Numbered from the stretch's first letter, positions 36,302 to 46,853 are shown. The stretch: 64,000 nucleotides of DNA from Rhizobiales bacterium 2SD (GCA_005502805.1 SCMY01000001.1:682001-746000); one strand, 5' to 3'. Made by a program: numbers and translations. The notes: a model not told the origin generated them from the sequence alone.

Positions 36302-37205
36302 GGGCGGCCTCCTCGTCGATCAGATGTTCAGCTTCACGATCCTCGGCCCGGCTGACATCGTTGCGCCTGGCTACCGTCGCGTGGACGAAGGCGAAGGCGG
36401 CGGCGAAGCCGACCGCGGCCATGCCGGCATATTTGGTCAGCCCCTTCCAGAGCTCGACCACCTGGCTGATCCGCGGATTCTGCGGCAGGCCGGCGTAGAG
36501 CTGCGGCTGGTCGGCATGCTGCAGCACGTACATCACATGGGTGCCGCCGACGCCGGGCGGATCGTAGATGCCGGCATTCTTGAAGCCACGGGACTTGAGA
36601 TCCGTCAGCCGTGTCTGCGCGTAGTCCAGCATCGCCTTCTTGGTGCCGAAGACGATCGCGCCGGTCGGACAGGCCTTGGCGCAGGCCGGGGCCTGGCCGA
36701 CCGAGACGCGGTCGGAGCAGAGCGTGCACTTATAGGCCTTGTGATCGGCCTGGCTGATGCGCGGGATGTTGAAGGGGCAGCCCTTCACGCAATAGCCGCA
36801 GCCAATGCAGTGCTCCGAGACGAAGTCGACGATGCCGTTGTTGTACTGGACGATCGCGCCGGGCGAGGGGCAGGCCTTGAGGCAGCCTGGATCGGCGCAA
36901 TGCATGCAGCCATCCTTGCGGATCAGCCATTCGAGATTGCCGCTCTGCGGGTTCTCCCATTCGGTGAACCGCATCAGCGTCCAGGTGTTCGGCGTCAGAT
37001 CGTGCGGGTTGTCATAGACGCCCCGGTTGATCCCGACCTCCTCGCGCAGATTGTTCCACTCGAGGCAGGCCGACTGGCACGCCTTGCAGCCGATGCATTT
37101 GGAGACGTCGATGAGCTTCGCCACTTCGAAATCGTGGCGAACGTCCGGCGGCCGGAAATTGGTGGCCGAGATGCGGGCGAAGTCCTGACTTTGCAATCCT
37201 GCCAT
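36285..37205 (-). CDS. fdoH: Formate dehydrogenase beta subunit (iron-sulfur)
   Basis: A 306-residue ferredoxin-like subunit with Cys clusters for four [4Fe-4S] centres: '[15 protein letters not shown]', '[17 protein letters not shown]', '[16 protein letters not shown]' and '[23 protein letters not shown]' (the last in two parts). A single transmembrane helix (about 265-290) near the C-terminus anchors it next to FdoI. It conducts electrons from the molybdo-bis-MGD active site of FdoG to the cytochrome b subunit. It lies 10 bases after fdoG. Confidence 0.95.
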   Translation of the reverse strand: MAGLQSQDFARISATNFRPPDVRHDFEVAKLIDVSKCIGCKACQSACLEWNNLREEVGINRGVYDNPHDLTPNTWTLMRFTEWENPQSGNLEWLIRKDGCMHCADPGCLKACPSPGAIVQYNNGIVDFVSEHCIGCGYCVKGCPFNIPRISQADHKAYKCTLCSDRVSVGQAPACAKACPTGAIVFGTKKAMLDYAQTRLTDLKSRGFKNAGIYDPPGVGGTHVMYVLQHADQPQLYAGLPQNPRISQVVELWKGLTKYAGMAAVGFAAAFAFVHATVARRNDVSRAEDREAEHLIDEEAARGRKA

Positions 37206-37215
37206 CGCCGCCTCC

Positions 37216-40200
37216 CTAGCTGACCGCCGGTCCGTTGGACGGCTCGACGTTCACCAGGAACGCCTTGAATTCGGGCGTATCGGTGTTGGCGTCGCCGACG
37301 AACGGGGTGAGGCTGTTCGGGCCGAAGCCCTTCCTGGCCGCACCGGTGAAGCCCCAGTGGAGCGGGATGCCGACGACATGGATGGTCTTGCCGTCGCAGA
37401 TCAGCGGTTTGATGCGCTTGGTCACCACGGCCTTGGCATAGACCGTACCGCGGTTGGAGGAGACCTTAACCCAGCCCCCTTTCTGGATATTCTTCTCCGC
37501 TGCGAGCTGCTCGCTGATCTCGACGAAGAACTCCGGCTGCAGCACCGCGTTGACCCAGACATGCTTCGTCCAGAAGTGGAAATGCTCGGTCAGGCGGTAG
37601 GAGGTCGCCGCATAGGGGAACTTGTCCGAGGTCCCGAGCGCGGCGAGGTCGTCCTTGAAGATGCGCGCGGCCGGGTTGCCACGAATCTTGGGCGCCAGCA
37701 CGTTGACCACGGGGCTTTCGAACGGTTCGTAATGGGCCGGGAAGGGCCCATCCCGCATCAGGCCGCGGGAGAACAGGCGAGCCGACCCTTCGGGGTTCAT
37801 GATGAAGGGGCCGACATCCCGCGGCTTGGCGGTCGGCGCGATATCCGGCACGTCGTAGCCGGTCCAGGCCGTGCCGTTCCACTCGATCAGCTTGCGCTTG
37901 GGATCCCAGGGCTTGCCGTCGAGATCGGCCGAGGCGCGGTTGTAGAGGATGCGCCGGTTGGCCGGCCAGGAGAAGGCCCAGTTCGAGTAGGCGCCGGTGT
38001 TGCCGGGGTCGCTGGTGTCGCGCCGGGCCATCATGTTGCCCCGCTCGGTCCAACTGCCGGTGTAGATCCAGCAGCCGCAGGCGGTCGAACCGTCGTCGCG
38101 CAACAGACCGAAGCTTTCGACCTGCTTGCCCTTCTCCAGCAGCACCTTGTTCGGATCGGCCGGGTCGGTGACGGTGGAGACGACGTAGCCATTGAGCTCC
38201 TTGGCGACTTCGTCGGGCTGCGGGTCCTGCGGATCGCGATAAGGCCAGTGCAGATTGACGATCGGATCGGGGAAGGCCCCGCCCTCCTTGCGGTAGAGCT
38301 CGCGCAGCCGCATGTGGAGCTGCGCCATGATCCAGGCGTCGGTCTTCGCCTCGCCCGGAGGTTCCTGCCCCGGCCAGTGCCATTGCAGCCAGCGGCTGGA
38401 GCTGACCAGCGAGCCCTCGTCCTCGGCGAAGCAGGTCGTCGGCAGCTCGAACACCTCGGTCTGGATCGACTCCGGCTTGACGTCGTTGTGGACGCCTTCG
38501 TCCTTCCAGAAGCGCGACGTCTCCGTCTGCAGCGGATCCATCACCACCAGGAATTTCAGCTTCGACAGCGAGGCCGTGATCTTGCCGCGATTGGGGGCGG
38601 ACAGGAGCGGATTGAAGCCCTGGCAGAAATAGCCGTTGACCTTGCCCTGATGCATCAGATCGAAGGTGCGCAGCATGTCATAGCCGGCGACGTCGAGCTT
38701 CGGCAGCCATTGATAGGCGAAGTCGTTCTCGGCCGTGGCGGCCGGTCCCCACATCGACTTCAGGAAGCTCACCATGAACTTCCTGTAGTTCTGCCAGTAG
38801 CTCATCTGGTTGGGCCGGAGCGGCTTGAAGCCGCGCGTCGACATGTAGGTCGAAAAATCGACCTCCCGGTCCTTCGGTATCGCCAGATAACCGGGAATCA
38901 GATCCGACATCAGGCCGATATCGGTCAGTCCCTGAATGTTGGAATGGCCGCGCAGCGCGTTCATGCCGCCGCCGCGCACGCCGATATTGCCGAGCAGAAG
39001 CTGCACCATCGCCATGGTGCGGATGTTCTGCGCGCCCTTCGAATGCTGCGTCCAGCCCAGCGCGTACATCGACGTCATCGTCTTGTCGCGGGCCGAGCAT
39101 TCCGAGATCATCTTGCAGATCGCCAGATACTTGTCCTTGGGCGTGCCACAGATGCGCTCGACCATTTCCGGCGTGTAGGCCGCGACGTGCTTCTTCAGGA
39201 GCTGGTAGACGCTGCGCGGATGCTGCAGGGTCTCGTCGACCTGGACATAGCCGTCCGGGCCGAGTTCGTACTCCCAGCTTGAACGGTCGTAGTCGCGCTT
39301 GGCTTCGTCATAGCCGGAGAAGAGACCGTCCTGGTAGCTGAAACCCTCCTTCACGAGATAAGGCGCGTTGGTGAAGGCGCGCATATAGTCGTGCTGGACC
39401 TTGTCGTTCTCGATGCAGTACCTGATCACCCCGAGCAGGAAGGCGATATCGGTGCCCTGCCGGATTGGCGCATAGAAATCCGCGACCGCGGCCGAGCGCG
39501 TGAAGCGCGGGTCGACGACGATCAGCTTGGCGCCACGCTGGGCTTTCGCCTCGGTGACCCATTTGAAGCCGCACGGATGCGCCTCGGCGGCATTGCCGCC
39601 CATGATGATGACGAGGTCGGTGTTCTTGATGTCCGTCCAGGAGTTGGTCATCGCACCGCGACCGAATGTTGGGGCCAGACTGGCCACCGTCGGTCCGTGT
39701 CAGACACGCGCCTGGTTATCGAACGCCAATATCCCGGTGCTTCGAACGACCTTGTAGGTCAGGAACGCGGTTTCGTTGGTGGTCGCAGACGCGGCCAGGA
39801 AGCCCGTGGTCAGCCAGCGGTTGACCGTCACGCCATCCTGGTTGGTCGCGACGAAATTCTTGTCGCGATCATCCTTCATCAGCCTGGCGATGCGATCGAG
39901 CGCCTCGCCCCAGCCGATCTGCTTGAACTCGCGCTGGCCCGGCCCACGATACTGCGGGAACTTGGTGCGCGTCTCGGAGTGGACGAAGTCGAGGAGAGCG
40001 GACCCCTTCGGGCAGAGCGTGCCGCGATTGGTCGGATGGTCGGGGTCGCCCTCGATATGGATGATCGCCGGATGGGCGTTCTTGGACTTGTCGCCCAGGC
40101 TGTACATGATCACGCCGCAGGCGACGGAGCAGTACGGACAGGTATTCCGCGTCTCGGTGGTCTGGGCCAGCTTGAACGGGCGCACCGCCTGGGCGAGCGC

Positions 40201-40299
40201 CTCTTCCGGCCCGCCGAAACCGAGTGCAGCAATGGCCGAGCCGGCTAATCCGGCTCCTCCCCCTGCTAAAAATTGGCGGCGTGATAGCTCCTTCAGCAT
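37216..40299 (-). CDS. fdoG: Selenocysteine-containing formate dehydrogenase alpha subunit
   Basis: The gene reads through an in-frame TGA at 39700-39702, giving 1027 residues with selenocysteine at position 200. The context '[24 protein letters not shown]' is the classic FdnG/FdoG active site. A Tat signal is present ('[11 protein letters not shown]', about 5-15), as is an N-terminal [4Fe-4S] site (Cys54, Cys57, Cys61, Cys96). The long C-terminal part carries bis-MGD binding domains. It oxidises formate on the periplasmic side and donates electrons via FdoH and FdoI. A SECIS-type hairpin follows the TGA, and all Sec genes are in the same island. A simple ORF call would split it into a 199-residue and an 823-residue piece. 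Confidence 0.96.
39673..39702 (-). promoter_or_regulatory. Sec UGA codon with bacterial SECIS hairpin
   Basis: After the UGA the mRNA can fold GGCCA/UGGCC around a GUC loop (39673-39685), giving an apical AGUCU resembling the GGUCU loop of E. coli fdhF/fdnG SECIS elements. The spacing from UGA to the stem is within the range expected for SelB-dependent decoding. Confidence 0.8.
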
Positions 40300-40330
40300 C
40301 TCAGACCTCCCAGAGGGCGCATATCGCCAT

Positions 40331-40373
40331 ACTCTTAGTTTGGAATAGTGAAACTCTAAGAGTCGGGCGTCAA
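40331..40373 (-). promoter_or_regulatory. Putative promoter and inverted repeat upstream of fdoG
   Basis: On the minus strand TTGACG (40368-40373) is followed by CACTAT (40345-40350) after 17 bases or CTATTC after 19. An interrupted inverted repeat, ACTCTTAG...CTCTAAGAGT (40331-40363), spans the -10 and spacer and could bind a regulator of formate respiration. The regulator is not identifiable here. Confidence 0.5.
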
Positions 40374-40603
40374 GATACGACTTCGCTGGAACTTGCCGGG
40401 CTCACATGCTGCGAAGAGCAGTATTCGCAAGTGCGAAATGCCGCGGCCAAGAAACCTCCTCTCATGAAGCCCGCAATGGGCCGCTCAGGCTGAGGCCACC
40501 GGGATGAAAGCGGATTGTCCGGAGAACACGCGCTGGCGGGCACAGCTGGCGGCGCTTCCAGTTTGCGAGAGCGCTCGACTGGCCATTCCGCAACGGCAGA
40601 CTA
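40374..40603. other. Gap between fdoG promoter and racemase operon terminator
   Basis: Together with its flanks this forms a stretch of about 350 bases without a gene. Between the fdoG promoter and the racemase terminator I see no coding sequence or further structure. Confidence 0.4.
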
Positions 40604-40635
40604 CGCCGGGCCAGCCAACTCGGGCTGGCCCGGCG
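40604..40635 (-). terminator. Strong hairpin after the proline-racemase-family gene
   Basis: CGCCGGGCCAGCC (40604-40616) pairs perfectly with GGCTGGCCCGGCG (40623-40635) over 13 bp with a 6-base loop, 11 bases downstream of the racemase stop. Only a weak T run follows. Confidence 0.65.
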
Positions 40636-40646
40636 CGACCCACCGA

Positions 40647-41660
40647 TCAGGCGACGAGGAAGCCGGCGTCGACCGGATCGTCGCGGTTGATCGTCCAGCG
40701 CGCCGTGCCGAGCAGGCCGGCGGTGCCCTTCACCGTCGGGCGCACGGCGCGGGTACCGTTCAGGCTGGTCTCGCCGATCAGGCAGCCCTCGAAGGTGCCG
40801 GAGCCGAGCAGGCCTTCCGAGCGGATCGGCTGCTGCAGCTTCATCAGGCCGCGTGCCTCGTACATCGCCATCATCGCGCTGGTGCCGGTGCCGCCAGGCG
40901 AGCGGTCGAGCTGCCCAGCCGAGAAGACGTGGACATTCTTGTAGAAGGCGCCCTCGATCGTCGGCTCGTGCCAGAAGGTGACGAAGTTGAAGTTGTTGAT
41001 GTGGGCCGAGGCCGGATGCTGGATCGCGACCTTCTGGCGGAGCTGCTCGCGGGCGATGATGCCGAGGCGCGAGAGCTCCGAGCCATTCTCCGGCGAGATC
41101 CGGAGCGAGGTGCCGCGCAGGTCGATGATGCCAAAGTAGTTGCCGCCCCAGACGATGTCGGCCTTGAGCGAGCCGACGCCCGGCAGGTCGAACGGCACGT
41201 CCTGCGCCGCGACATAGGCCGGCACGTTCTCGAAGCGAGTCCAGAGCACCTCGGGGCCGTCATTGGCGACCTCGGCCGTCACTAGCCCGGCGGTGGTCTC
41301 GAAGCGGATGGTCGTGCGGCCGTTCGCACCGCGCCGGACGAGGCCGAGTGCGACCATCGCCATGCCGACCGCGATCGTGCCGTGGCCGCACATGTGAGAG
41401 TATTGGGTACCGTCGATATAGATCAGACCGGCATCGAACTCTGGGCTCGACGGCGGCGTCAGGAAGACGCCGAACATGTCCTTGTGCCCGCGCGGCTCGC
41501 GCATCAGCGCGCAGCGCAGCCAGTCATAGTTCTCCTCGAGGAAGCGGCGCTTCTCCAGGATGCTTGATCCGGCCGGATACGGAATCCCGCTATGGATGAT
41601 GCAGAGGGGCTCACCCTCGGTATGCGTGTAGACGACGTCGAAGACATTCTGCTGGCGCAT
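40647..41660 (-). CDS. Proline racemase/hydroxyproline epimerase-family protein lacking the second catalytic Cys
   Basis: A 337-residue member of the proline racemase family. The first catalytic site is intact: Cys91 in 'YSHMCGHGTIAVG'. At the second, where racemases have Cys in 'DRSPCGTG' and trans-3-hydroxyproline dehydratases usually have Thr, this protein has Gly256 ('DRSPGGTGTSA'). It therefore cannot work by the two-thiol racemase mechanism and is more likely a dehydratase/lyase-like enzyme using one Cys, or acts on a different substrate. It is the last gene of an ABC importer operon (Pot-type), which probably imports its substrate, a proline-like or betaine-like compound (inference). 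The substitution is clear at DNA level (GGC). Confidence 0.9.
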   Translation of the reverse strand: MRQQNVFDVVYTHTEGEPLCIIHSGIPYPAGSSILEKRRFLEENYDWLRCALMREPRGHKDMFGVFLTPPSSPEFDAGLIYIDGTQYSHMCGHGTIAVGMAMVALGLVRRGANGRTTIRFETTAGLVTAEVANDGPEVLWTRFENVPAYVAAQDVPFDLPGVGSLKADIVWGGNYFGIIDLRGTSLRISPENGSELSRLGIIAREQLRQKVAIQHPASAHINNFNFVTFWHEPTIEGAFYKNVHVFSAGQLDRSPGGTGTSAMMAMYEARGLMKLQQPIRSEGLLGSGTFEGCLIGETSLNGTRAVRPTVKGTAGLLGTARWTINRDDPVDAGFLVA

Positions 41661-41695
41661 GTGCGGCTCCTTGGGAAAACGGGTGGTGGAGAGGG

Positions 41696-42484
41696 TTAGC
41701 GGCGTCGCTCCGAGAGCACGTCGAGGCCGATGGTGAGGTCGAGCAGCACGATGACGACGGCGGCGACGATGATGGTCAGGCCGGAGACCGCCGCGATCGT
41801 CGGGTCGATCGTGTACTGGACGTAGTTGAACAGCTTGACCGGGATCGTGGTCAGCTCGGCGGTGGTGTTGAAGATGCTGAGCTCGACATTGATCCAGGAG
41901 GCGATGAAGGCGAAGATCGCGCCGCTGACGAGCCCGCTGCGGATCTGCGGCAGCGTCACCAGAAAGAAGGTGGTCAGCGGCCGAGCGCCGAGATCGGCGG
42001 AAGCTTCCTCCAGGCTGCGCTGGTCCTCGCTGAGCTGCGGCAGCACAGCGCGCAGCACGAAGGGCATGATGATCACGACATGCCCGACCAGCAGCGCCGG
42101 GAAGCTGCGGACGAGGCCGATCGCGCTGCCATATTGCAGCAGCGCCGCCCCGAGCACGACATGCGGCAGGATCAGCGGCGACATCAGCGTCTCCGACAGG
42201 AGGCCGCGGCCAGTGAAGCGATAGCGCGCGATCGCGATCGCCGCCGGCACCGCCAGCAGCACCGCGACGATGGTCGCGGCGACCGCGAGCAGCGTGCTGA
42301 TCAGGAAAGCCGAGACATAGGACGGATCGCCCAGCATCTTGCCGTACCAGGCGAGCGTGAGGCCCTGCGGCGGGAAGGCGAGGAAGCTGGTCGTGGTCAG
42401 CGACGCCCCGACGAGCACGACTAGCGGCAGCGCGAGATAAGCCAGCGCGGCGAAGGAGACGATCCGGACGAGAGCTGACACCAT
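41696..42484 (-). CDS. Pot-type ABC transporter permease (PotC-like)
   Basis: A 262-residue permease with six predicted helices and the cytoplasmic loop 'LEEASADLGARPLTTFFLVTLPQIRSGL' (two segments), typical of the PotC group. The start at 42484 is chosen because GAGGAGG lies about 8 bases upstream; the frame is open to 42505, inside the previous gene. With the PotB-like protein it forms a heterodimeric channel. Confidence 0.92.
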   Translation of the reverse strand: MVSALVRIVSFAALAYLALPLVVLVGASLTTTSFLAFPPQGLTLAWYGKMLGDPSYVSAFLISTLLAVAATIVAVLLAVPAAIAIARYRFTGRGLLSETLMSPLILPHVVLGAALLQYGSAIGLVRSFPALLVGHVVIIMPFVLRAVLPQLSEDQRSLEEASADLGARPLTTFFLVTLPQIRSGLVSGAIFAFIASWINVELSIFNTTAELTTIPVKLFNYVQYTIDPTIAAVSGLTIIVAAVVIVLLDLTIGLDVLSERRR

Positions 42485-42485
42485 A

Positions 42486-43322
42486 TCAGGCCCTCCTCGG
42501 CTCACTGAGGCGCCCGGCGATGGCGACGAGCGCCAGCGTCAGCACCAGCATGGTGATGCTGAGTGCACCGCCATAGTTGAAGTCGAAGACCGAGCTGTAT
42601 TGCTGGAAGATCAGCATCGAGAAGACGGTGATCCGCCCGCCGCTGAGCAGCGCCGGCGTGACATAGGCGCTGACCGCCAGCATGAAGACCATGACGGCGC
42701 CCGCCATCAGACCGGGCAGGCTGAGCGGGAAGATGATGGTGCGGAAGGTACCGGCCGGCGTCGCGCCGAGATCGGCGGAGGCATGCTCCAGCGCCGGATC
42801 GACCTTGGCCAGCGCATTGCCGACGGCGAGCACGATGAAGGGCAGGAGGATGTAGACCAGGCCGATCAGGATGCCGAGCTCGGTGCCGAGGAAGCGCATC
42901 GGCCGCTCGATCAGGCCGAGCCCGATCAGCCCGTCATTGACCAGGCCATTGCGGCCGAGCAGCACCATCCAGCCGAAGGAGCGCACGATGTTGCTGGTGA
43001 ACAGCGGCACGACCAGCAGGATCACGCAGAACCGGCGCCAGGGTCGCCATTTGACGATGCGGACGAGATACCAGGCGAGCGGGTAGCCGATCAGCACGCA
43101 GACCAGCGTGGTCAGCGCGCCGATTCGGAAGGTCACCCAGAGCACGTCCCAGTGATAGGTGTCGGCGAGGATGCGGAGGTAATGCGCGAAGGTCGGCTGG
43201 CCTGCCGCCGTCGTCAGGCTCGCGATCAGGACGACCGCCATCGGCGCCAGGAAGAAGGCGACGAAGAAGGCCGCCGGCAGGGCGCAGAGCAGCAGGACCG
43301 GGCGCAGCGTGCCGCTCATCAC
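42486..43322 (-). CDS. Pot-type ABC transporter permease (PotB-like)
   Basis: A 278-residue permease whose N-terminus ('[19 protein letters not shown]') and loop '[28 protein letters not shown]' (two segments) fit PotB/PotH proteins. Its start overlaps the ATPase stop by 4 bases and its stop is 1 base before the PotC-like start, so the subunits are tightly coupled. Confidence 0.92.
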   Translation of the reverse strand: MMSGTLRPVLLLCALPAAFFVAFFLAPMAVVLIASLTTAAGQPTFAHYLRILADTYHWDVLWVTFRIGALTTLVCVLIGYPLAWYLVRIVKWRPWRRFCVILLVVPLFTSNIVRSFGWMVLLGRNGLVNDGLIGLGLIERPMRFLGTELGILIGLVYILLPFIVLAVGNALAKVDPALEHASADLGATPAGTFRTIIFPLSLPGLMAGAVMVFMLAVSAYVTPALLSGGRITVFSMLIFQQYSSVFDFNYGGALSITMLVLTLALVAIAGRLSEPRRA

Positions 43323-44401
43323 GCATCCCCCGGCACGAGACGCAGGTCCGAGAGGCGGATATTGGCGAAGGCCGCTTGGCCGACGCTGAGGCCGGCCAGG
43401 GCGGACGGGGCAAGCCGGGCCGTCAGGGTGGAGCCGCCGACGGTCAGCGCCACCGAGGCATGGCTGCCGACATGGACGACGTCGGAGACGATCACCGGCA
43501 GAGCGAGGCGCTCGGCGACGGGCTCGGCCGTGACGAGGATGTCCTCCGGACGCAGCACGCCGGTGAGTTCGCCCTGCGGTGCGTCGGCGGCGGGAAGCGT
43601 GATGGCACCATCTAGCAGCGAGAAACTGCCGTCGCTACGTCTGTTGACCGCGAGCAGGTTGGCGTCGCCGATGAAGTCGGCGGCGAAGCGCGTCGCCGGC
43701 CGGGCATAGATGTCCTGGCCACGGCCGATCTGCTCGATCCGGCCGCGATTCATCAGCACGATCCGATCGGCCATTGTCATCGCTTCCTCCTGGTCGTGCG
43801 TCACGAACAGGAAGGCGATGCCGAGCCGGTGCTGGATCTGCTTGAGCTCGCTCTGGACCTTCTTGCGCAGCTTCAGGTCGAGCGCGCTCAAGGGCTCGTC
43901 GAGCAACAGCAATTGCGGCCGGTTGACGATGGCGCGGGCCAACGCGACGCGCTGCTGCTGGCCGCCGGAAAGCTGCGCCGGCAGGCGCTCACCGAAACCG
44001 GCGAGGCCAACGAGCTCCAGCGCCTCCGCTGCGCGCTTGGTCGCCTCATCCTTGGCGACGCCCTGCCGGCGCGGCCCATAGGCGACGTTCTCGGCGACGC
44101 TCATATGCGGGAAGAGCGCGTAGTTCTGGAACACCGTGTTGAGCGGGCGCCGATAAGGCGGCAAACGCGTCACATCCTCACCGGCAAGCCGGATCGTGCC
44201 GGCCTCCGGCGTCAGGAAGCCGGCGATGCAGCGCAGCAGCGTGGTCTTGCCGCAGCCCGACGGCCCCAGCAGGGCGATGAACTCGCCCTGCTCGACGGAA
44301 AGCTCGATCGCCGTCAGCGCCGGCTGTCCGCCGAAATGCTTGGACAGGCCGTCTATGGCGAGGATGGGGCTCATGCTGCGGCTCGCGATGCTCGTTGCCA
44401 T
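43319..44401 (-). CDS. Pot-type ABC transporter ATPase (PotA-like)
   Basis: A 360-residue ATPase with Walker A 'GPSGCGKTT', Q-loop '[12 protein letters not shown]', signature '[15 protein letters not shown]', Walker B '[12 protein letters not shown]' and switch '[13 protein letters not shown]', followed by a C-terminal TOBE domain (about 275-355) as in spermidine/putrescine and iron importers. The annotated start leaves 4 bases after the binding-protein gene; an ATG nine codons later (44374, 'MSPILAIDG') is an equally good candidate because neither has a strong ribosome site. Confidence 0.93.
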   Translation of the reverse strand: MATSIASRSMSPILAIDGLSKHFGGQPALTAIELSVEQGEFIALLGPSGCGKTTLLRCIAGFLTPEAGTIRLAGEDVTRLPPYRRPLNTVFQNYALFPHMSVAENVAYGPRRQGVAKDEATKRAAEALELVGLAGFGERLPAQLSGGQQQRVALARAIVNRPQLLLLDEPLSALDLKLRKKVQSELKQIQHRLGIAFLFVTHDQEEAMTMADRIVLMNRGRIEQIGRGQDIYARPATRFAADFIGDANLLAVNRRSDGSFSLLDGAITLPAADAPQGELTGVLRPEDILVTAEPVAERLALPVIVSDVVHVGSHASVALTVGGSTLTARLAPSALAGLSVGQAAFANIRLSDLRLVPGDA

Positions 44402-44405
44402 CAGC

Positions 44406-45449
44406 TCACTTGCGGGCGATCTGGCGGTTCCAGTCGTCGACGACGCGCGAGCGCAGGCCGTTGATCTCGGCCCAGTCGAACAATTGCAGATTCTTGACCG
44501 AGCCGGTCTCGCCCCAGGGCAGCTTGCGGGCGGTCTCGGGCTTGACCGCGACGTTCTTGACGGAGGGACCGAGATAGAGCTTCTCCGCCAGGCAACCGGA
44601 GGCTTCTGGCGTCAGCGCCTGGTTGATGAACTTGGCGGCAGCTTCTTTCTTCGAGGTGCCCTTGACCAGGTGCAGGCGGGCATCGGTCGCCCAGGCGCCT
44701 TCCTTCGGCACGACGAAGCCGATCGGCAGGCCCTTGTCGGCGAGATCCCAGGCGCCGACGTTGAAATGCGCGCCGATGATCGCCTCGCCGCTCTGATAGG
44801 CGTTGGTGGCGGCGCCCGAGGAATCGAAGAACAGGGCGGCCTTGAGCTCCTTGATCTTCTTGAAGGTCGAGGACAGATCGCCGGCCGGATGGCCCCAGAT
44901 CTTCGACAGGAACATCACGAAGGGCACGCCGGAGGAATTCGCCGGCGAGGGGATGGTGACGGCGTCCTCGAACTCCGGCTTCCAGAGGTCGTTCCAGGAG
45001 GTCGGCACGGCCTTGACCTTCTGGGTGTTGTAGGTGAGCCCGAGCGAATAATAGCCGGTGCCGACCGCATAGGTGGTCGCACCGTTCTTGTAGATCGCTT
45101 CCGGCAGGGTATTGGCGAGATTGGGGATCGCCGCCGGGTCGAGAGTGTCGGTCACCTCGGCGGCGAGGGCGAGCTCGCTGATGCCGCCATCCATCCAGGC
45201 GACATCGATGGTGGGAGCGGCCTTCTGCTGCTGTAGCTTCGCCAAGGTGACGGTCGAGGTGCCGATCTCGGCGTTGACGGCGATGCCGGTCGCCTTGCTG
45301 AACGGCTCGGCGACGCAGGCCTTGAAGGCGTCGCCCCAATTGCCGCCATACCAGGCGACGGTGATCGACGAGGGCTGCTGTGCCAGTGCCGGGGCGGTGA
45401 GCAGGGTGGTGGCGAGCATGGCCGCGGCCAGCCGGATGGGTCGGGTCAT
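44406..45449 (-). CDS. Pot-type extracellular solute-binding protein
   Basis: A 347-residue periplasmic binding protein (family 1/PotD-PotF like). The signal peptide '[20 protein letters not shown]' ends near residue 23. Mature sequence begins '[19 protein letters not shown]' and contains '[20 protein letters not shown]', '[17 protein letters not shown]' and '[12 protein letters not shown]', which match binding proteins for polyamine-like or quaternary ammonium ligands. The ATG at 45449 has AGAGGAGA upstream. It heads a five-gene operon ending in the proline-racemase-family gene. Confidence 0.92.
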   Translation of the reverse strand: MTRPIRLAAAMLATTLLTAPALAQQPSSITVAWYGGNWGDAFKACVAEPFSKATGIAVNAEIGTSTVTLAKLQQQKAAPTIDVAWMDGGISELALAAEVTDTLDPAAIPNLANTLPEAIYKNGATTYAVGTGYYSLGLTYNTQKVKAVPTSWNDLWKPEFEDAVTIPSPANSSGVPFVMFLSKIWGHPAGDLSSTFKKIKELKAALFFDSSGAATNAYQSGEAIIGAHFNVGAWDLADKGLPIGFVVPKEGAWATDARLHLVKGTSKKEAAAKFINQALTPEASGCLAEKLYLGPSVKNVAVKPETARKLPWGETGSVKNLQLFDWAEINGLRSRVVDDWNRQIARK

Positions 45450-45556
45450 CGTCGTTCTCCTCTGCCGAGCGTCTTTGCGCTTCTGTCGGGACATGTTGGC
45501 GCGCAGGCCGCAAAAGGCACTAGAATGTGCCGGCCCAAAATTTGAATAATCACGAC

Positions 45557-46576
45557 ATGAGCACCGTGCAGCTCCATCAGCCAGCCAGCGATCGGCCACC
45601 GCCCGTGCCAGCGCCTGTCTCGCGGCTGCGGGTCGGTTTCCTGCTGCTCGACCAGTTCACGCTCGCCGCCTTCTCCGGGCTTATCGACGTACTCAGGCTG
45701 GCGGCGGATCATGGCGGGCGCAGCCGCCAGCTGCATGCGAGCTGGACGGTGATGAGCCTCGACGGCGAGCCGCGGCGTTCGAGCTGCGGCGTCTCGGTCA
45801 CCCCGAATGCGGGCCTGCTCGACCCCGCCGGCTTCGACTACATCGCCGTCTGCGGCGGCAACGACTATCTCAACGACGCCCTGCCCGAGAGCCTGCTCGG
45901 CTATCTGCGCCGCGCGGCAGGGGTCGGCGTGCGTTTGCTCGGGATCTGCACCGGCACCTTCGCCATCGCCAGGGCCGGCCTCGCCGGCCCGCGCCGGGTC
46001 TGCGTGCACTGGAACGTGCTCGACGCCTTCAAGGAACGCTTCCCCAAGGTTTCGGCCGGCGTCGAGCGGCTCTTCATCGACGAGGGCGACCTGATCACCT
46101 GCGCCGGCTCGACCGCGGCGATCGATCTCGGCCTTTACCTCGTTGCGCGCCATTGCGGTCGTGACAAGGCCCAGCAGGCGATGCGGCACATGATGCTGCA
46201 GGACATGCGCCCGGCCGAGATGCCGCAGCCGCACTTCTACGCCGAACTCAGACCGAACCTCGATGTCAGGGTGCAGCAAGCCGTGCAGTTCATCGAGCAG
46301 CGGCTCGACAATCCTCCGCCGATCGCCGCCGTCGCTCGCTATGTCGGCGTCAGCCCGCGCCAGCTGGAGCGTCTGTTCGGGGCCTCATTGAGCCAGAGCC
46401 CCGCGGCCTTCCAGCGCAAGCTGCGGCTGGACTATGCACGCTGGCTTATCCTCAACAGCAAGCGTTCACTCACCGACATCGCCATGGGCGCCGGCTTTTC
46501 CGACAGCGCCCACCTGTCTCGCGATTTCAAGGCTGCCTTCGGAGAAACGCCGCGCTCTCTGCGCCAGCCCGTCTGA
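45557..46576 (+). CDS. GlxA-family AraC-type transcriptional regulator
   Basis: A 339-residue regulator with an N-terminal DJ-1/PfpI amidotransferase-like domain (about 20-190), including 'VGFLLLDQFTLAAFSGLIDVLRLA' and the nucleophile-elbow-like 'LLGICTGTFAIARAGL', and a C-terminal AraC domain with two helix-turn-helix motifs ('PIAAVARYVGVSPRQLERLF' and 'SLTDIAMGAGFSDSAHLSRDFKAAFG', the latter over two segments). GlxA-type regulators commonly control uptake and use of carnitine, betaines, arginine or hydroxyproline. It is divergent from the Pot-type operon, 107 bases away, and probably activates it. Confidence 0.92.
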   Translation: MSTVQLHQPASDRPPPVPAPVSRLRVGFLLLDQFTLAAFSGLIDVLRLAADHGGRSRQLHASWTVMSLDGEPRRSSCGVSVTPNAGLLDPAGFDYIAVCGGNDYLNDALPESLLGYLRRAAGVGVRLLGICTGTFAIARAGLAGPRRVCVHWNVLDAFKERFPKVSAGVERLFIDEGDLITCAGSTAAIDLGLYLVARHCGRDKAQQAMRHMMLQDMRPAEMPQPHFYAELRPNLDVRVQQAVQFIEQRLDNPPPIAAVARYVGVSPRQLERLFGASLSQSPAAFQRKLRLDYARWLILNSKRSLTDIAMGAGFSDSAHLSRDFKAAFGETPRSLRQPV

Positions 46577-46853
46577 TCGGGAGTTTTCATGCGATCTCGA
46601 GACGGAGCGGACTCCGGCCTGATGCCCAGGCAGGATTGCGGGAGGCTCGCGGCCGCGCGAATGCGTTGAGCACACCGTGGTGAAGTTGTGCCCGCTCGCC
46701 CAGCGCAGATCAGCTCGCGCGCTGCTCTTTCGCACCATTCGCAGTCCCTTGCCCGGCAGAAAGCGATGCTGCGCCAGAGGTCCAGAAATTCAGGCCTGAG
46801 AGGCCGCTGCGGGACCGGTCTACGATTCCGGAGCCAACCCATTCGCTCCGTAC
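46577..46853. other. Non-coding stretch before the Rbs-type operon promoter
   Basis: Nothing coding is recognised between the AraC-type gene and the promoter. Short open frames here do not resemble known proteins. The regulatory elements lie at its right end and are listed separately. Confidence 0.4.

Noticed and set aside
37357..39282. 641-codon plus-strand open frame
   Set aside because: Antisense to fdoG; no recognisable protein features.
39687..39702. fdoG could be a frameshifted or nonsense-mutated pseudogene split in two
   Set aside because: The interruption is a single TGA in the canonical Sec context, followed by a SECIS-like hairpin, and all Sec machinery genes are adjacent.
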